Positions 52,880-60,955 of a stretch of 64,000 nt of DNA are shown here, piece by piece. The stretch is from Alloacidobacterium sp035547425 (GTDB taxonomy: Bacteria; Acidobacteriota; Terriglobia; Terriglobales; Acidobacteriaceae). Each line of letters begins with the position of its first letter. The first letter of the stretch is position 1. The stretch lies in NCBI GenBank assembly GCA_035547425.1, contig DASZUU010000002.1:62001-126000 (forward strand), read 5' to 3'. Position numbers and translations under genes: made by a program. A model generated the notes under the pieces. It made no database searches. It was not told the DNA's origin and saw only the letters and a list, made by a program, of their open reading frames with translations.

Positions 52880-53328
52880 ACGCCGAACTGCCGAAGGTGA
52901 TGGTCCAGGTGTTTGTACATAAGAACGGACCATTGCATCGGAGTGAGCGAGCCGAAAAAGCTGTGCGGATGCGTGGTGCAGCCCGATGGTCCAACACTTG
53001 CGAATCGATCCACCAGGGCAGCTAAACGCTGCTGTTCGACCGCGAAATTGCAATTGTCTTCTACGATCAGTTCCCTGGCTGTAGGCGAATTGCGGCGAAA
53101 CGGCTCGTCGTCCCGAAAGACAAGCGGCTTGATTGCCCATCCGATAACCCGCCCGATGGCAGCGCGTGGCGGACGTATTTCCCCCATGGCCATCTCCAGT
53201 CCTCTACAGCAATGAGCTGCGGCCTGGGCGGAAGTCATGCGGCCCCACTGGCGTGGGCTCTCCGGCCCAAGATGGACGATTCGCTCTTTGATTTCGTCAA
53301 CTGTGGCCCGGTCAAAAAGATTTTTCAT
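52876..53328 (-). CDS. DUF1569/DinB-like protein
   Basis: A 150-residue four-helix protein. The blocks WGRMTSAQAAAHC, PHSFFGSLTPMQWSVLMYKHLDHHLRQFG and the conserved His residues match the DUF1569 branch of the DinB superfamily, which may bind a metal through three histidines. Enzymatic role unknown. Confidence 0.85.
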   Translation of the reverse strand: MKNLFDRATVDEIKERIVHLGPESPRQWGRMTSAQAAAHCCRGLEMAMGEIRPPRAAIGRVIGWAIKPLVFRDDEPFRRNSPTARELIVEDNCNFAVEQQRLAALVDRFASVGPSGCTTHPHSFFGSLTPMQWSVLMYKHLDHHLRQFGV

Positions 53329-53380
53329 CGCGACCGCCTCCCTGGAGTCGTCACGTTTCTGTCCGTCTGATCTTACAAAA

Positions 53381-54022
53381 TTAGCCTTTAAAAGCGCGTA
53401 CGGATTCGGGAACTTCGAGGACCTCTGTCATCTTCGGATCCGGTATAGGCGGCTTGGCTTCGAGCGCCAGCGGCAGCACTCCTGCCCAAATGGGAAGAGC
53501 GTAATCCTCTTCCTCATCTATGGGCGGTCCGGTTCGAATCTTTGCCGAGGCTTCCTCGATCACGAGCTCCAGCACCGAGGTCGCCTTCAATTCTTTTTCA
53601 TAAGGGCCGCGCACCTCGTTCCAGCGACCGGCAATGAGGTGATCGGAGACAACGCGCAATGCTTCGGCTTTTTGTTCCGCATCTTCGATCTTGCGAGCAG
53701 TCCCAAAAGCCACGACAGAGCGATAGTTCATGGAGTGATTGAAAGCGGAGCGCGCCAGCACCAGTCCATCGACCAGCGTAACCGTTAAGCAGGCAGGAAT
53801 ACCGGTTTCCAGTTGACGCAGCATGCGGCTGGCAGCCGAGCCGTGCAGATAAAGCGTGTCACCGCTGCGGCCATACAGCGTGGGAATCACAAAGGGCTGG
53901 CCATCGACGCTGAAGCCCACGTGAGCAAGAAAACCCGCGTCCAGAATAGCGTGGATAGTTTCGGCATCGTATGCGCCGCGCTTTGGGAGCCGCTTCACTT
54001 TGCTGCGATCTGTTGCTTCCAT
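53381..54022 (-). CDS. FMN-binding pyridoxamine-5'-phosphate-oxidase-like protein
   Basis: A 213-residue split-barrel flavoprotein of the PPOX/NimA-like group. LPKRGAYDAETIHAILDAGFLAHVGF opens the barrel, followed by FVIPTLYGRSGDTLYLHGSAASRML, typical of this family. The C-terminal extension carries GPPIDEEEDYALPIWAGVLPL. It lies 17 bases downstream of the molybdopterin oxidoreductase on the same strand and may be cotranscribed. Possible role in reductive detoxification; substrate unknown. Confidence 0.88.
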   Translation of the reverse strand: MEATDRSKVKRLPKRGAYDAETIHAILDAGFLAHVGFSVDGQPFVIPTLYGRSGDTLYLHGSAASRMLRQLETGIPACLTVTLVDGLVLARSAFNHSMNYRSVVAFGTARKIEDAEQKAEALRVVSDHLIAGRWNEVRGPYEKELKATSVLELVIEEASAKIRTGPPIDEEEDYALPIWAGVLPLALEAKPPIPDPKMTEVLEVPESVRAFKG

Positions 54023-54039
54023 GGTTTTCCTGTATTTCG

Positions 54040-56175
54040 TCAGGCCTTCCGCACTTCTACCAGCGTGGAATAAAACGTGGGACCGCCGCCAATATCGGTG
54101 AGACGCTGCGACGTAAGCAGGTTCACATTATTGCCGCCGGGAGAAAGCTTGTTCCAGTTAAGTTTTCCCGCGACAACGCCGCGCGGCAGGCTGTCGTTCA
54201 TGCGCACTCTCATCTGCAGGCTTCCTCGGTCGTTGAATATCTCCGCAGCATCGCCTTCTGTAATACCGCGTGCCGCAGCATCCTCGCTGTGCATTTCCAA
54301 ATGATTTACTAAAGCCGCTTCCATGCGCTGATGGCCGGCCAGATTGGCGAAGGTCGAATTCATATAGTTGTCGGCCTTGCGCGGCAGAAATTCAAGCGGG
54401 TACATCTTCGCTTTTTCTGCATGACGCGATTCTGTCGGCGGAACGAAGGCCGGCAATGGATCGAGCCCCTTTGTAGCCAGCGATTCGGAGAAAAACTCGA
54501 TCTTGCCGCTGGGCGTTGGAAACGGCCCGGAAACAAACGGCAGGAACGGCTTGCCTGCTTTTTCCGAATCAAATTGCAAGCGTTGACGCCCTCCCGCCGC
54601 GTGCAAGGTTTCTTCGCTGATCCCGGACATCCATGGATGTTGCTTTTCCGGCTGGCCGGAGCGCAGCGCCTGCGCGATGATCTCCTCCGGCGTATCGCGG
54701 AAGCAGGACTCGGGAAAACCCATGCGCAGCGCCAACTGCGAAAAAAGCCACACATTCGAGCGGGCCTCGCCGACAGGCGCGATGGCTTGATCGGAAATCT
54801 GCACGTAATAGTGGCCATAAGCGCCCTGCACGTCCTTATGCTCAAGGAAGGTAGTGGCAGGCAGCAGGATGTCGGCATAGTCGGCGGTATCGGTGAAGAA
54901 CTGCTCGTGGACAACCATGAACAGATCCCTCCGCGCCATGCCGCGCAATACATTCGACTGATCGGGCGCAATCGCTGCGGGATTCGAGTTATAGACGAAG
55001 AGCGCCTTCACCGGCGGATCGTTAAGCTCCGTGAGCGCGTGCCCCAGCTCCGCCATGTTCACCAGGCGCGCACGTCGCTTGAGCGGACTGGCGAGCATCA
55101 GTTCCGGCCGCTCGATGGCTACTTTATCCCAGGAAAATGCGCCACTGGTCGAGAGCTGCAATCCACCGCCGAGATGCTTCCATGCGCCGATGAGCGCGGG
55201 CAGCATGGCCACGGTACGCGCTGCCGCGCCTCCATTTTCACCGCGCTGAATGCCGTAATTCATGCGAATGACGGCGGGCTTCGTCGTAGCGTATTCGCGC
55301 GCCAGCCGCTCGATGTCGGCAGCCGAAATGCCGGTCCACGCAGCCACTCGCTCAGGCGTATATTCGGCGGCTCGTTGCTGCAACTCTGCAAAGCCGTGCG
55401 TGTTTTCGGCAATATAGGTCGCGTCTTCGAGGCCATCGCGCAGGATGATGTGCATCATGCCCAAGGCCAATGCCACATCCGTCCCGGGATGGATGGCAAT
55501 GTGCCAATCGGAAGTCTTCGCGGTGCGCGTTCTGTATGGATCGATGACGACGAGCTTCGCGCCATGCCGCCTGGCCTCTTCGATCATGGGCCATAAATGG
55601 ATATTGTTGCCGTGAACATTCGCTCCCCACGCAATGATGTAACGCGCGTGGCGGAAGTGTTCGGTATCGGTGCCGAGCTTTTGTCCGTACACCGAAAGCA
55701 GCGCGTCGCCGCCCGCAGTGGCGCAGATGGTGCGGTCAAGCTGCGACGCTCCCAGCCGATGAAAGAAGCGGCGATCCATGGAACCGTAGCCCAGCGTCCC
55801 TATGGTTCCGGCATACGAGTACGGCAGGATCGACTCCGGGCCGTGCGCATCGCTCATCTGCCGCAACCTGGCTGCAATCGTATCGAGCGCCTCGTCCCAC
55901 GAAATGCGCTCGAAGGCTTCTGCTTCTTTGCCCTGCGCCAGCGGGCCCTTGGCAACATCGGCACGACGGCGCATGGGATAGAGCAAGCGATCCGGCGAGT
56001 AGACGCGATCCAGATATTTCGCTACTTTGCCGCAGAGAAATCCTTGCGTGACAGGATGGCCTGGATCGCCCTGCACACGCGTCGCCCGGCCCGTCTCGTC
56101 TACCGTGACGAGGACCGCGCACGAATCAGGACAATCGTGCGAACAGACCGTGTGGACAATCTTTGCGGCTGGCAT
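54040..56175 (-). CDS. Molybdopterin-dependent oxidoreductase
   Basis: A 711-residue enzyme of the DMSO-reductase superfamily with an N-terminal 4Fe-4S site: Cys11, Cys15, Cys19 and Cys48 (CSHDCPDSC, then GFLCGKV). Cys151 in TICATAGG is the probable molybdenum ligand. The C-terminal dinucleotide-binding domain follows (LHMHSEDAARGI-like stretch near the end). No signal peptide or Tat motif is seen, so it should be cytoplasmic. No electron-transfer subunits are adjacent. Substrate unknown; it resembles BisC/formate-dehydrogenase-like stand-alone enzymes. Confidence 0.88.
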   Translation of the reverse strand: MPAAKIVHTVCSHDCPDSCAVLVTVDETGRATRVQGDPGHPVTQGFLCGKVAKYLDRVYSPDRLLYPMRRRADVAKGPLAQGKEAEAFERISWDEALDTIAARLRQMSDAHGPESILPYSYAGTIGTLGYGSMDRRFFHRLGASQLDRTICATAGGDALLSVYGQKLGTDTEHFRHARYIIAWGANVHGNNIHLWPMIEEARRHGAKLVVIDPYRTRTAKTSDWHIAIHPGTDVALALGMMHIILRDGLEDATYIAENTHGFAELQQRAAEYTPERVAAWTGISAADIERLAREYATTKPAVIRMNYGIQRGENGGAAARTVAMLPALIGAWKHLGGGLQLSTSGAFSWDKVAIERPELMLASPLKRRARLVNMAELGHALTELNDPPVKALFVYNSNPAAIAPDQSNVLRGMARRDLFMVVHEQFFTDTADYADILLPATTFLEHKDVQGAYGHYYVQISDQAIAPVGEARSNVWLFSQLALRMGFPESCFRDTPEEIIAQALRSGQPEKQHPWMSGISEETLHAAGGRQRLQFDSEKAGKPFLPFVSGPFPTPSGKIEFFSESLATKGLDPLPAFVPPTESRHAEKAKMYPLEFLPRKADNYMNSTFANLAGHQRMEAALVNHLEMHSEDAAARGITEGDAAEIFNDRGSLQMRVRMNDSLPRGVVAGKLNWNKLSPGGNNVNLLTSQRLTDIGGGPTFYSTLVEVRKA

Positions 56176-56292
56176 AGCTTATTGTAAGGCGATCTGAAAC
56201 CATTCCCATCTACGATTCAGCTTTCCGAATGCCAACCCTGGGCTGCGACAGGCTGCCGTCCTGATCGAATGAAAACTCCCCCGCCGTCCACA

Positions 56293-56428
56293 TTTCCCAC
56301 AGTCATCCACAGCCATTGCACCATTTCTGCGCCTTGTTTCGTGCCACGGAGAGGCATAGCCTCAATCAGTGCAGTCCATTCAGAACCGTCATCTCCTCAT
56401 CCCGCAGGCACTTTCTCAGTTCTCCACA
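56293..56428. promoter_or_regulatory. DnaA-box-like cluster upstream of nrdJ
   Basis: Three nonamers close to the DnaA box TTATCCACA occur: TTTCCCACA (56293-56301, two mismatches), TCATCCACA (56303-56311, one) and TTCTCCACA (56420-56428, one). They lie in the 575-base gap between the molybdoenzyme gene and nrdJ. DnaA controls nrd genes in some bacteria; binding here is only a suggestion. Confidence 0.3.
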
Positions 56429-56466
56429 GACAAAGTACCAAAATTGAACAAAAAGTGACTGCATTT

Positions 56467-56527
56467 ACATCTAAAATACTAGATGTTGTGGTTCTGGCTT
56501 GACACGTACTACTAACAGCGCTACTTT
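56467..56527 (+). promoter_or_regulatory. Inverted repeat and promoter upstream of nrdJ
   Basis: A perfect inverted repeat ACATCTA-N6-TAGATGT (56467-56486) is followed by TTGACA (56499-56504), a 17-base spacer and TACTTT (56522-56527), a plausible sigma70 promoter for nrdJ. The inverted repeat is a candidate repressor site; it does not fit the usual NrdR box closely. No cobalamin riboswitch was recognised. Confidence 0.45.
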
Positions 56528-56751
56528 CACACCTGCAGCTCTTTCATCATTGAGGTTACCGGCATGAATCCGAACAGGCATAAGCACCGACGCCAACATT
56601 TCAGCCGGGTGCCCCAATAGTTCCGAGCAGTTCTTTTTCAGTCTTGCTTTTGAGCTTTTTTCAGGCGCAGTTTGCGCTCATTCCGGCTTCCTTTTTAGCA
56701 GCCGAACCCAGCACGACATCAAAATCCGTAAACCCCCTGGAAGGAGTTCCC

Positions 56752-59700
56752 ATGGCCGAGGCCACTAAGAAGATCACCAGTTCCCCCGCCTCCAGCGCCG
56801 CGCCCGCGAAAGGTGCTGCTCTTAAATTCGACCGCTTTTTCTCGAAGCCCGGCGTCTCGCCCTACGACGAAGTCCAGTGGGAACGCCGAACTGCATCCAT
56901 CACGGATGCCGGCGGCAAAACCATCTTTGAGCAGAAGGACGTAGAAGTCCCCATCGACTGGTCGATGACGGCGACCAACATCGTTGCCAGCAAATACCTG
57001 CATGGCCAGATCGGCACGCCCGAGCGGGAAACCGGCGTCCGCCAGCTCATTAGCCGCGTGGCTGAAACCATCCGTGACTGGGGCCTGGCAGACGGCTACT
57101 TCGCTACTCCTGAAGACGCTGCTGTCTTCCATGACGAGCTGGCCCACCTGCTGGTAACGCAGAAAGCGGCCTTCAATTCGCCTGTCTGGTTCAACGTAGG
57201 CTGCGACCGCCTCGAGCCCAATTCCGATGCGCAGAACTGGCACTGGAACCAGCACACCTGCGCCGTCGAATTTTCCGTGACCGGCTATCGCAAGCCGCAA
57301 TGCTCGGCCTGCTTCATCAATGCCGTCGATGATTCGCTCGACTCCATCCTCACGCTCGCCAAAACCGAAGGCATGCTCTTCAAGTGGGGATCGGGCACCG
57401 GAACCAATCTCTCGCCCCTGCGCGGCTCCATGGAAGTGCTTTCCGGCGGCGGTACCGCCTCCGGTCCGCTCAGCTTCATGCGCGGCTTCGACGCCTTCGC
57501 GGGAGTCATCAAATCCGGCGGCAAGACCCGCCGCGCCGCAAAGATGGTCATCCTCAACGTCGACCACCCCGACATTCTCGATTTCGTCGAATGCAAGATG
57601 AAGGAAGAAGCCAAGGCCTGGGCGCTGATGCGCGAAGGCTACGACGGCTCCTCGGGCCCTGACAGCGAAGCCTACAGCTCCATCTTTTTCCAGAACGCCA
57701 ACAACTCTGTCCGTGTGACCGACGAGTTCATGCGCGCCTACGAGAAGGACGGCGAGTTCACCACTTACACGGTGAAAGACCACAAGCCGGTCAAGACCTA
57801 CAAGGCACGCGAGATCATGCACAAGATCGCCGAAGCTACCTGGCAGTGCGGCGATCCCGGCATGCAGTACGACACCACCATCAACAAGTGGCACACCTCC
57901 AAGAACACGGCCCGCATCAACGCCTCGAACCCGTGCTCCGAGTACATGTTCCTCGACAACTCCGCCTGCAACCTGTCGAGCTTCAACCTGCTCAAATTTG
58001 TAACACCCGCAGGCACATTTGATATCGAGGCCTACCGCCGCGCCATCGACATCATGATCACCGCCATGGAGATCCTCGTCGACAACTCCGGCTACCCGAC
58101 CGAATCGATCGCGCGCAACTCGCATGACTATCGGCCTCTCGGCCTCGGCTACGCCAACCTCGGCGCGCTGCTCATGGCCTTCGGCCTGCCCTACGACTCC
58201 GATGCCGGACGCGACTTCGCCGCCACCCTCACCGCCATCATGTGCGGCGAGGCGTATCTGCAGTCCTCGCGCATCGCCGAGCGCTGCCCCGCGCTCGCCT
58301 CGGCCACGCCGCTCACCGCATCGGCAAATCACCAAGGTGGAGCCTGCCCCGGCTTCTACATCAACCGCGAGCCGTTCCTCGACGTCATCCGCATGCACCG
58401 CGCCGAGGTCAACAAGATCGGCAAATCGAAGACGAGCTCCGAGCCCTTCGTCGTCCCCGAGCTCGACAACCTCATCGCCGCCAGCAAAGACTGCTGGGAC
58501 AAGGCGCTCGCCCACGGCGAAAAGCACGGCTACCGCAACTCGCAGGTCACTGTCCTTGCGCCCACCGGCACCATCGGCTTCATGATGGATTGCGACACGA
58601 CCGGCATCGAGCCCGACCTCGCCCTCGTCAAGTACAAGAAGCTCGTCGGCGGCGGCATGATCAAGATCGTCAACAACACCGTGCCCGCCGCGCTCTTCAA
58701 GCTCGGCTACAACAACGCGCAGGTCGACGCCATCGTCAGCTACATCGACGCCACCGGCACCATCGAAGGCGCGCCCGGCATCAAGCCCGAGCACCTCGCC
58801 GTCTTCGACTGCTCCTTCAAGCCGGCCAAGGGCACGCGCTCCATTCACTACATGGGCCACATCAAGATGATGGCCGCCACGCAGCCCTTCCTCTCCGGAG
58901 CTATCTCGAAGACCGTCAACCTGCCCCACGACTGCACCATCGAAGACGTCGCCGAAGCCTACGCCGAAGCCTGGCGCCAGGGCCTCAAGGCTGTCGCCAT
59001 CTACCGCGACGGATCGAAGGGCGCGCAGCCGCTCAATGTCTCCGACGGCAACAAGGCAAAAGAGATCAAGCAGGAAGCCAGCACCATCGATCAAGCGGCA
59101 GAGCGCATCCTCGCCGCCATCGCATCCGGCAAGACCGCGCCCGAAGCCGACCTCAAGACCCTCGAAGCCAAAGTCTCCGAGAAGATCGAAGTCACAGCCA
59201 AGCAGGTGCTCGATGTCACCAGCGCCTTTACCGCCGCACTGGCAACACTAGGGGTGCCCCAACCTGAGCGAAGTGAAGGGTGGGATAAGCAGGACCTCAA
59301 CGGCCCGCCGCGCGCCGTGCGTCACCGCCTGCCCGAAGAGCGCCCCTCGCTCACCCACAAATTCGGCATCGCCGGACACGAAGGCTACATCACCGTCGGC
59401 CTCTACCCCAATGGGCAGCCCGGCGAAATCTTCATCAAGATGGCCAAGGAAGGCTCGACCGTCTCCGGCCTCATGGACAGCTTCGCCACCGCAACCTCAC
59501 TGGCCCTGCAGCATGGAGTGCCGCTCAAAGTGCTGTGCGAAAAGTTCGCACACTCGCGCTTCGAGCCCTCCGGCTGGACCGGCAACGAGCAGATCGGCTT
59601 CGCCAAGTCCATCATGGACTACATCTTCCGCTGGCTCCAGCTACGCTTCCTCTCCGGCCACCAGCTCTCGCTCTTCGCCGGACTTACGCCTGGCGCAGCG

Positions 59701-60048
59701 GAACCATCGAGCGCGCCCACTCAGGGTGTCATCCTGAGCGAAGCGCGAAGCGCGCAGTCGAAGGACCTCGATGCATCGAACGCCACGAGTGCAAGCAGCT
59801 TTCAGCCACAACCAAGAGGCATGGGCTACACCAGCGCCCCGCAAGGTGGAATCCTCTCCAACCTCACCGCCAACACCGAAGAGGGATTGAAGATGGAAGA
59901 CCGCGGCGTCTACCACGCCGCCGACGCCATGAAGGACCTCTACGACATGGGTGACGCCCCCAGCTGCCACACCTGCGGAGCCATCATGGTCCGCAACGGA
60001 AGCTGCTACCGCTGCATGAGTTGCGGCAGCACTTCAGGTTGCAGCTAA
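56752..60048 (+). CDS. nrdJ: Vitamin B12-dependent ribonucleotide reductase
   Basis: A class II ribonucleoside-diphosphate reductase of about 1,098 residues that makes deoxyribonucleotides using adenosylcobalamin. I start it at ATG 56752 because AAGGAG lies 5 bases upstream, although the frame opens at 56644. Conserved blocks: WGSGTGTNLSPLRG, NPCSEYMFLDNSACNLSSFN with active-site cysteines, and the CHTCG/CMSCG cysteine-rich C-terminus. Two low-complexity stretches (about residues 834-845 and 991-1006) are dispersed DNA repeats in frame, which also explains part of the extra length. Third codon positions are strongly C-biased, more than in neighbouring genes, consistent with high expression. 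Confidence 0.94.
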   Translation: MAEATKKITSSPASSAAPAKGAALKFDRFFSKPGVSPYDEVQWERRTASITDAGGKTIFEQKDVEVPIDWSMTATNIVASKYLHGQIGTPERETGVRQLISRVAETIRDWGLADGYFATPEDAAVFHDELAHLLVTQKAAFNSPVWFNVGCDRLEPNSDAQNWHWNQHTCAVEFSVTGYRKPQCSACFINAVDDSLDSILTLAKTEGMLFKWGSGTGTNLSPLRGSMEVLSGGGTASGPLSFMRGFDAFAGVIKSGGKTRRAAKMVILNVDHPDILDFVECKMKEEAKAWALMREGYDGSSGPDSEAYSSIFFQNANNSVRVTDEFMRAYEKDGEFTTYTVKDHKPVKTYKAREIMHKIAEATWQCGDPGMQYDTTINKWHTSKNTARINASNPCSEYMFLDNSACNLSSFNLLKFVTPAGTFDIEAYRRAIDIMITAMEILVDNSGYPTESIARNSHDYRPLGLGYANLGALLMAFGLPYDSDAGRDFAATLTAIMCGEAYLQSSRIAERCPALASATPLTASANHQGGACPGFYINREPFLDVIRMHRAEVNKIGKSKTSSEPFVVPELDNLIAASKDCWDKALAHGEKHGYRNSQVTVLAPTGTIGFMMDCDTTGIEPDLALVKYKKLVGGGMIKIVNNTVPAALFKLGYNNAQVDAIVSYIDATGTIEGAPGIKPEHLAVFDCSFKPAKGTRSIHYMGHIKMMAATQPFLSGAISKTVNLPHDCTIEDVAEAYAEAWRQGLKAVAIYRDGSKGAQPLNVSDGNKAKEIKQEASTIDQAAERILAAIASGKTAPEADLKTLEAKVSEKIEVTAKQVLDVTSAFTAALATLGVPQPERSEGWDKQDLNGPPRAVRHRLPEERPSLTHKFGIAGHEGYITVGLYPNGQPGEIFIKMAKEGSTVSGLMDSFATATSLALQHGVPLKVLCEKFAHSRFEPSGWTGNEQIGFAKSIMDYIFRWLQLRFLSGHQLSLFAGLTPGAAEPSSAPTQGVILSEARSAQSKDLDASNATSASSFQPQPRGMGYTSAPQGGILSNLTANTEEGLKMEDRGVYHAADAMKDLYDMGDAPSCHTCGAIMVRNGSCYRCMSCGSTSGCS
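59251..59286 (+). repeat. Dispersed repeat inserted in frame in nrdJ (copy 1)
   Basis: 36 bases, starting GGGGTGCCCCAACCTGAGCG and continuing to GGGTGGGAT, translate as GVPQPERSEGWD, residues 834-845. The same repeat, reading GGGTGCCCCATCCTGAAC on the minus strand, is intergenic at 6762-6797. The insertion is a whole number of codons and keeps the frame open. Confidence 0.75.
59724..59768 (+). repeat. Dispersed repeat inserted in frame in nrdJ (copy 2)
   Basis: 45 bases, starting GGGTGTCATCCTGAGCGAAG and ending GTCGAAGGACCT, translate as roughly GVILSEARSAQSKDL (about residues 991-1006). The core CCTGAGCGAAG is shared with copy 1. The sequence resembles a repeat seen between genes in Acidobacteria genomes (known from memory, not searched here). 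Confidence 0.7.
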
Positions 60049-60200
60049 GAAAAACACGCCTGCGCGGCGAGCGGGACTCGCCGTCCAGGCAAACAGAAAA
60101 GCCTCAGTAAAAACTGGTTTTTATTGCTCATAAATCGGCTCCCGTCCGGACCAAAGCCGTTTTCGCAAACCGCGGCAAAGCGTTACGAAGGAACGCCAAG

Positions 60201-60265
60201 GTAGAAGCACCGGCCTTTAGGCCGGTGAACAAGCCGCAACCCGGAAAGGGCCTTCAGGCCTGGGC
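60201..60265 (-). repeat. Left REP element (family B)
   Basis: The order is GTAGAAGCACCGGCCTTTAG with its partner GGCCGGTG, then a spacer and GGGCCTTCAGGCC near 60248-60260. It is the reverse orientation of the right-hand element and lies between nrdJ and the transposase gene. Confidence 0.8.
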
Positions 60266-60323
60266 CATCCCAAATCCAACGTAATCTTTAACCAAAGCCG
60301 CCGACAAATTAAACTCCAACGCA

Positions 60324-60782
60324 ATGCCCCTCGCTCCGCAGGAACTGCGAACTTTCTTCATCACCGCCGTAACCGCAAACCGTCGCCGCCTCTTCCAGAT
60401 CACATCCAATGCCGAACTTCTTCTCAATCTATTCAACGAAGACCGCGCAAAGAATCGCTATCAACTCCACGCCTTCGTGATCATGCCCGACCACATTCAC
60501 CTGCTCATCACGCCAGCACCGAACGTCTCCATCGAAAAAGCCATGCAATTCATCAAGGGCGGATTCTCCTTCCGCCTAAAATCCAAACTCGACGTATGGC
60601 AAAGCGGATTTACGAAACGCCGCATCGAAGACGCCCGCGATTACGCAAATCACGCGAATTACATCCACGAAAACCCCGTCCGCGCCAAACTCTTCACACG
60701 TCCGGAAGATTTCCCATACTCCTCAGCAGCAAATATTCCCCCGCTCGATTCCGCACCCACGCATTTAAGGACCCAGGGCTAA
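60324..60782 (+). CDS. REP-associated tyrosine transposase (RAYT)
   Basis: A 152-residue Y1-type transposase related to IS200. The HUH motif is in MPDHIHLLI (His57-Ile-His59), with the probable catalytic Tyr113 in ANYIHENPVRAKL, and the family WQSGFTKRRI stretch lies near residue 92. Length is normal for RAYT proteins. Its TAA stop is formed by the right-hand REP (GGGCTAAAGCCC), so coding sequence and REP overlap. RAYTs process single-stranded REP sequences; activity here is inferred. Confidence 0.9.
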   Translation: MPLAPQELRTFFITAVTANRRRLFQITSNAELLLNLFNEDRAKNRYQLHAFVIMPDHIHLLITPAPNVSIEKAMQFIKGGFSFRLKSKLDVWQSGFTKRRIEDARDYANHANYIHENPVRAKLFTRPEDFPYSSAANIPPLDSAPTHLRTQG

Positions 60783-60836
60783 AGCCCTCGACGGCAACCG
60801 ATAGTTCATCGGCCTGAAGGCCGATGCTTCTACCCT
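60773..60836 (+). repeat. Right REP element (family B)
   Basis: AGGGCTAAAGCCCT, spacer, then CATCGGCCTGAAGGCCGATG and GCTTCTACC. The first hairpin contains the stop codon of the transposase gene. Confidence 0.8.
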
Positions 60837-60886
60837 TCTCATCAAAAAAGCGTTTAGATATGTCCTTAGCTCATGCCGACCAGAAT

Positions 60887-60936
60887 TTCTGAAAGTTCAT
60901 GGCGTGAACCGCAGTCCGCGCCATGAACTTTCAGAA
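60887..60936. repeat. Perfect 18-bp inverted repeat
   Basis: TTCTGAAAGTTCATGGCG (60887-60904) and its exact complement (60919-60936) are separated by 14 bases. It lies about 20 bases beyond the stop of the following minus-strand gene and may be its terminator, or an insertion-sequence remnant; there is no T-run. Confidence 0.7.
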
Positions 60937-60955
60937 GTGCAGCGGCAATGGAACC

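Larger units (their letters stand above)
60201..60836 (+). mobile_element. REP/RAYT unit bounded by inverted REP elements
   Basis: A transposase gene (60324-60782) is flanked by two family B REP elements in opposite orientation: the left begins GTAGAAGCACCGGCC (60201) and the right ends GGCCGATGCTTCTAC (60834). Matching copies without a transposase lie at 8706, 17821 and 29856, as expected if the enzyme moves or moved this family. Confidence 0.75.

Noticed and set aside
56505..56751. Possible cobalamin riboswitch before nrdJ
   Set aside because: A B12 riboswitch would make biological sense, but I could not find the conserved B12-box and its companion elements.
56719..59094. A 791-codon open frame antisense to nrdJ
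   Set aside because: It is produced by the strong third-position C bias of nrdJ read on the other strand, and its translation is low-complexity with no recognisable domain.
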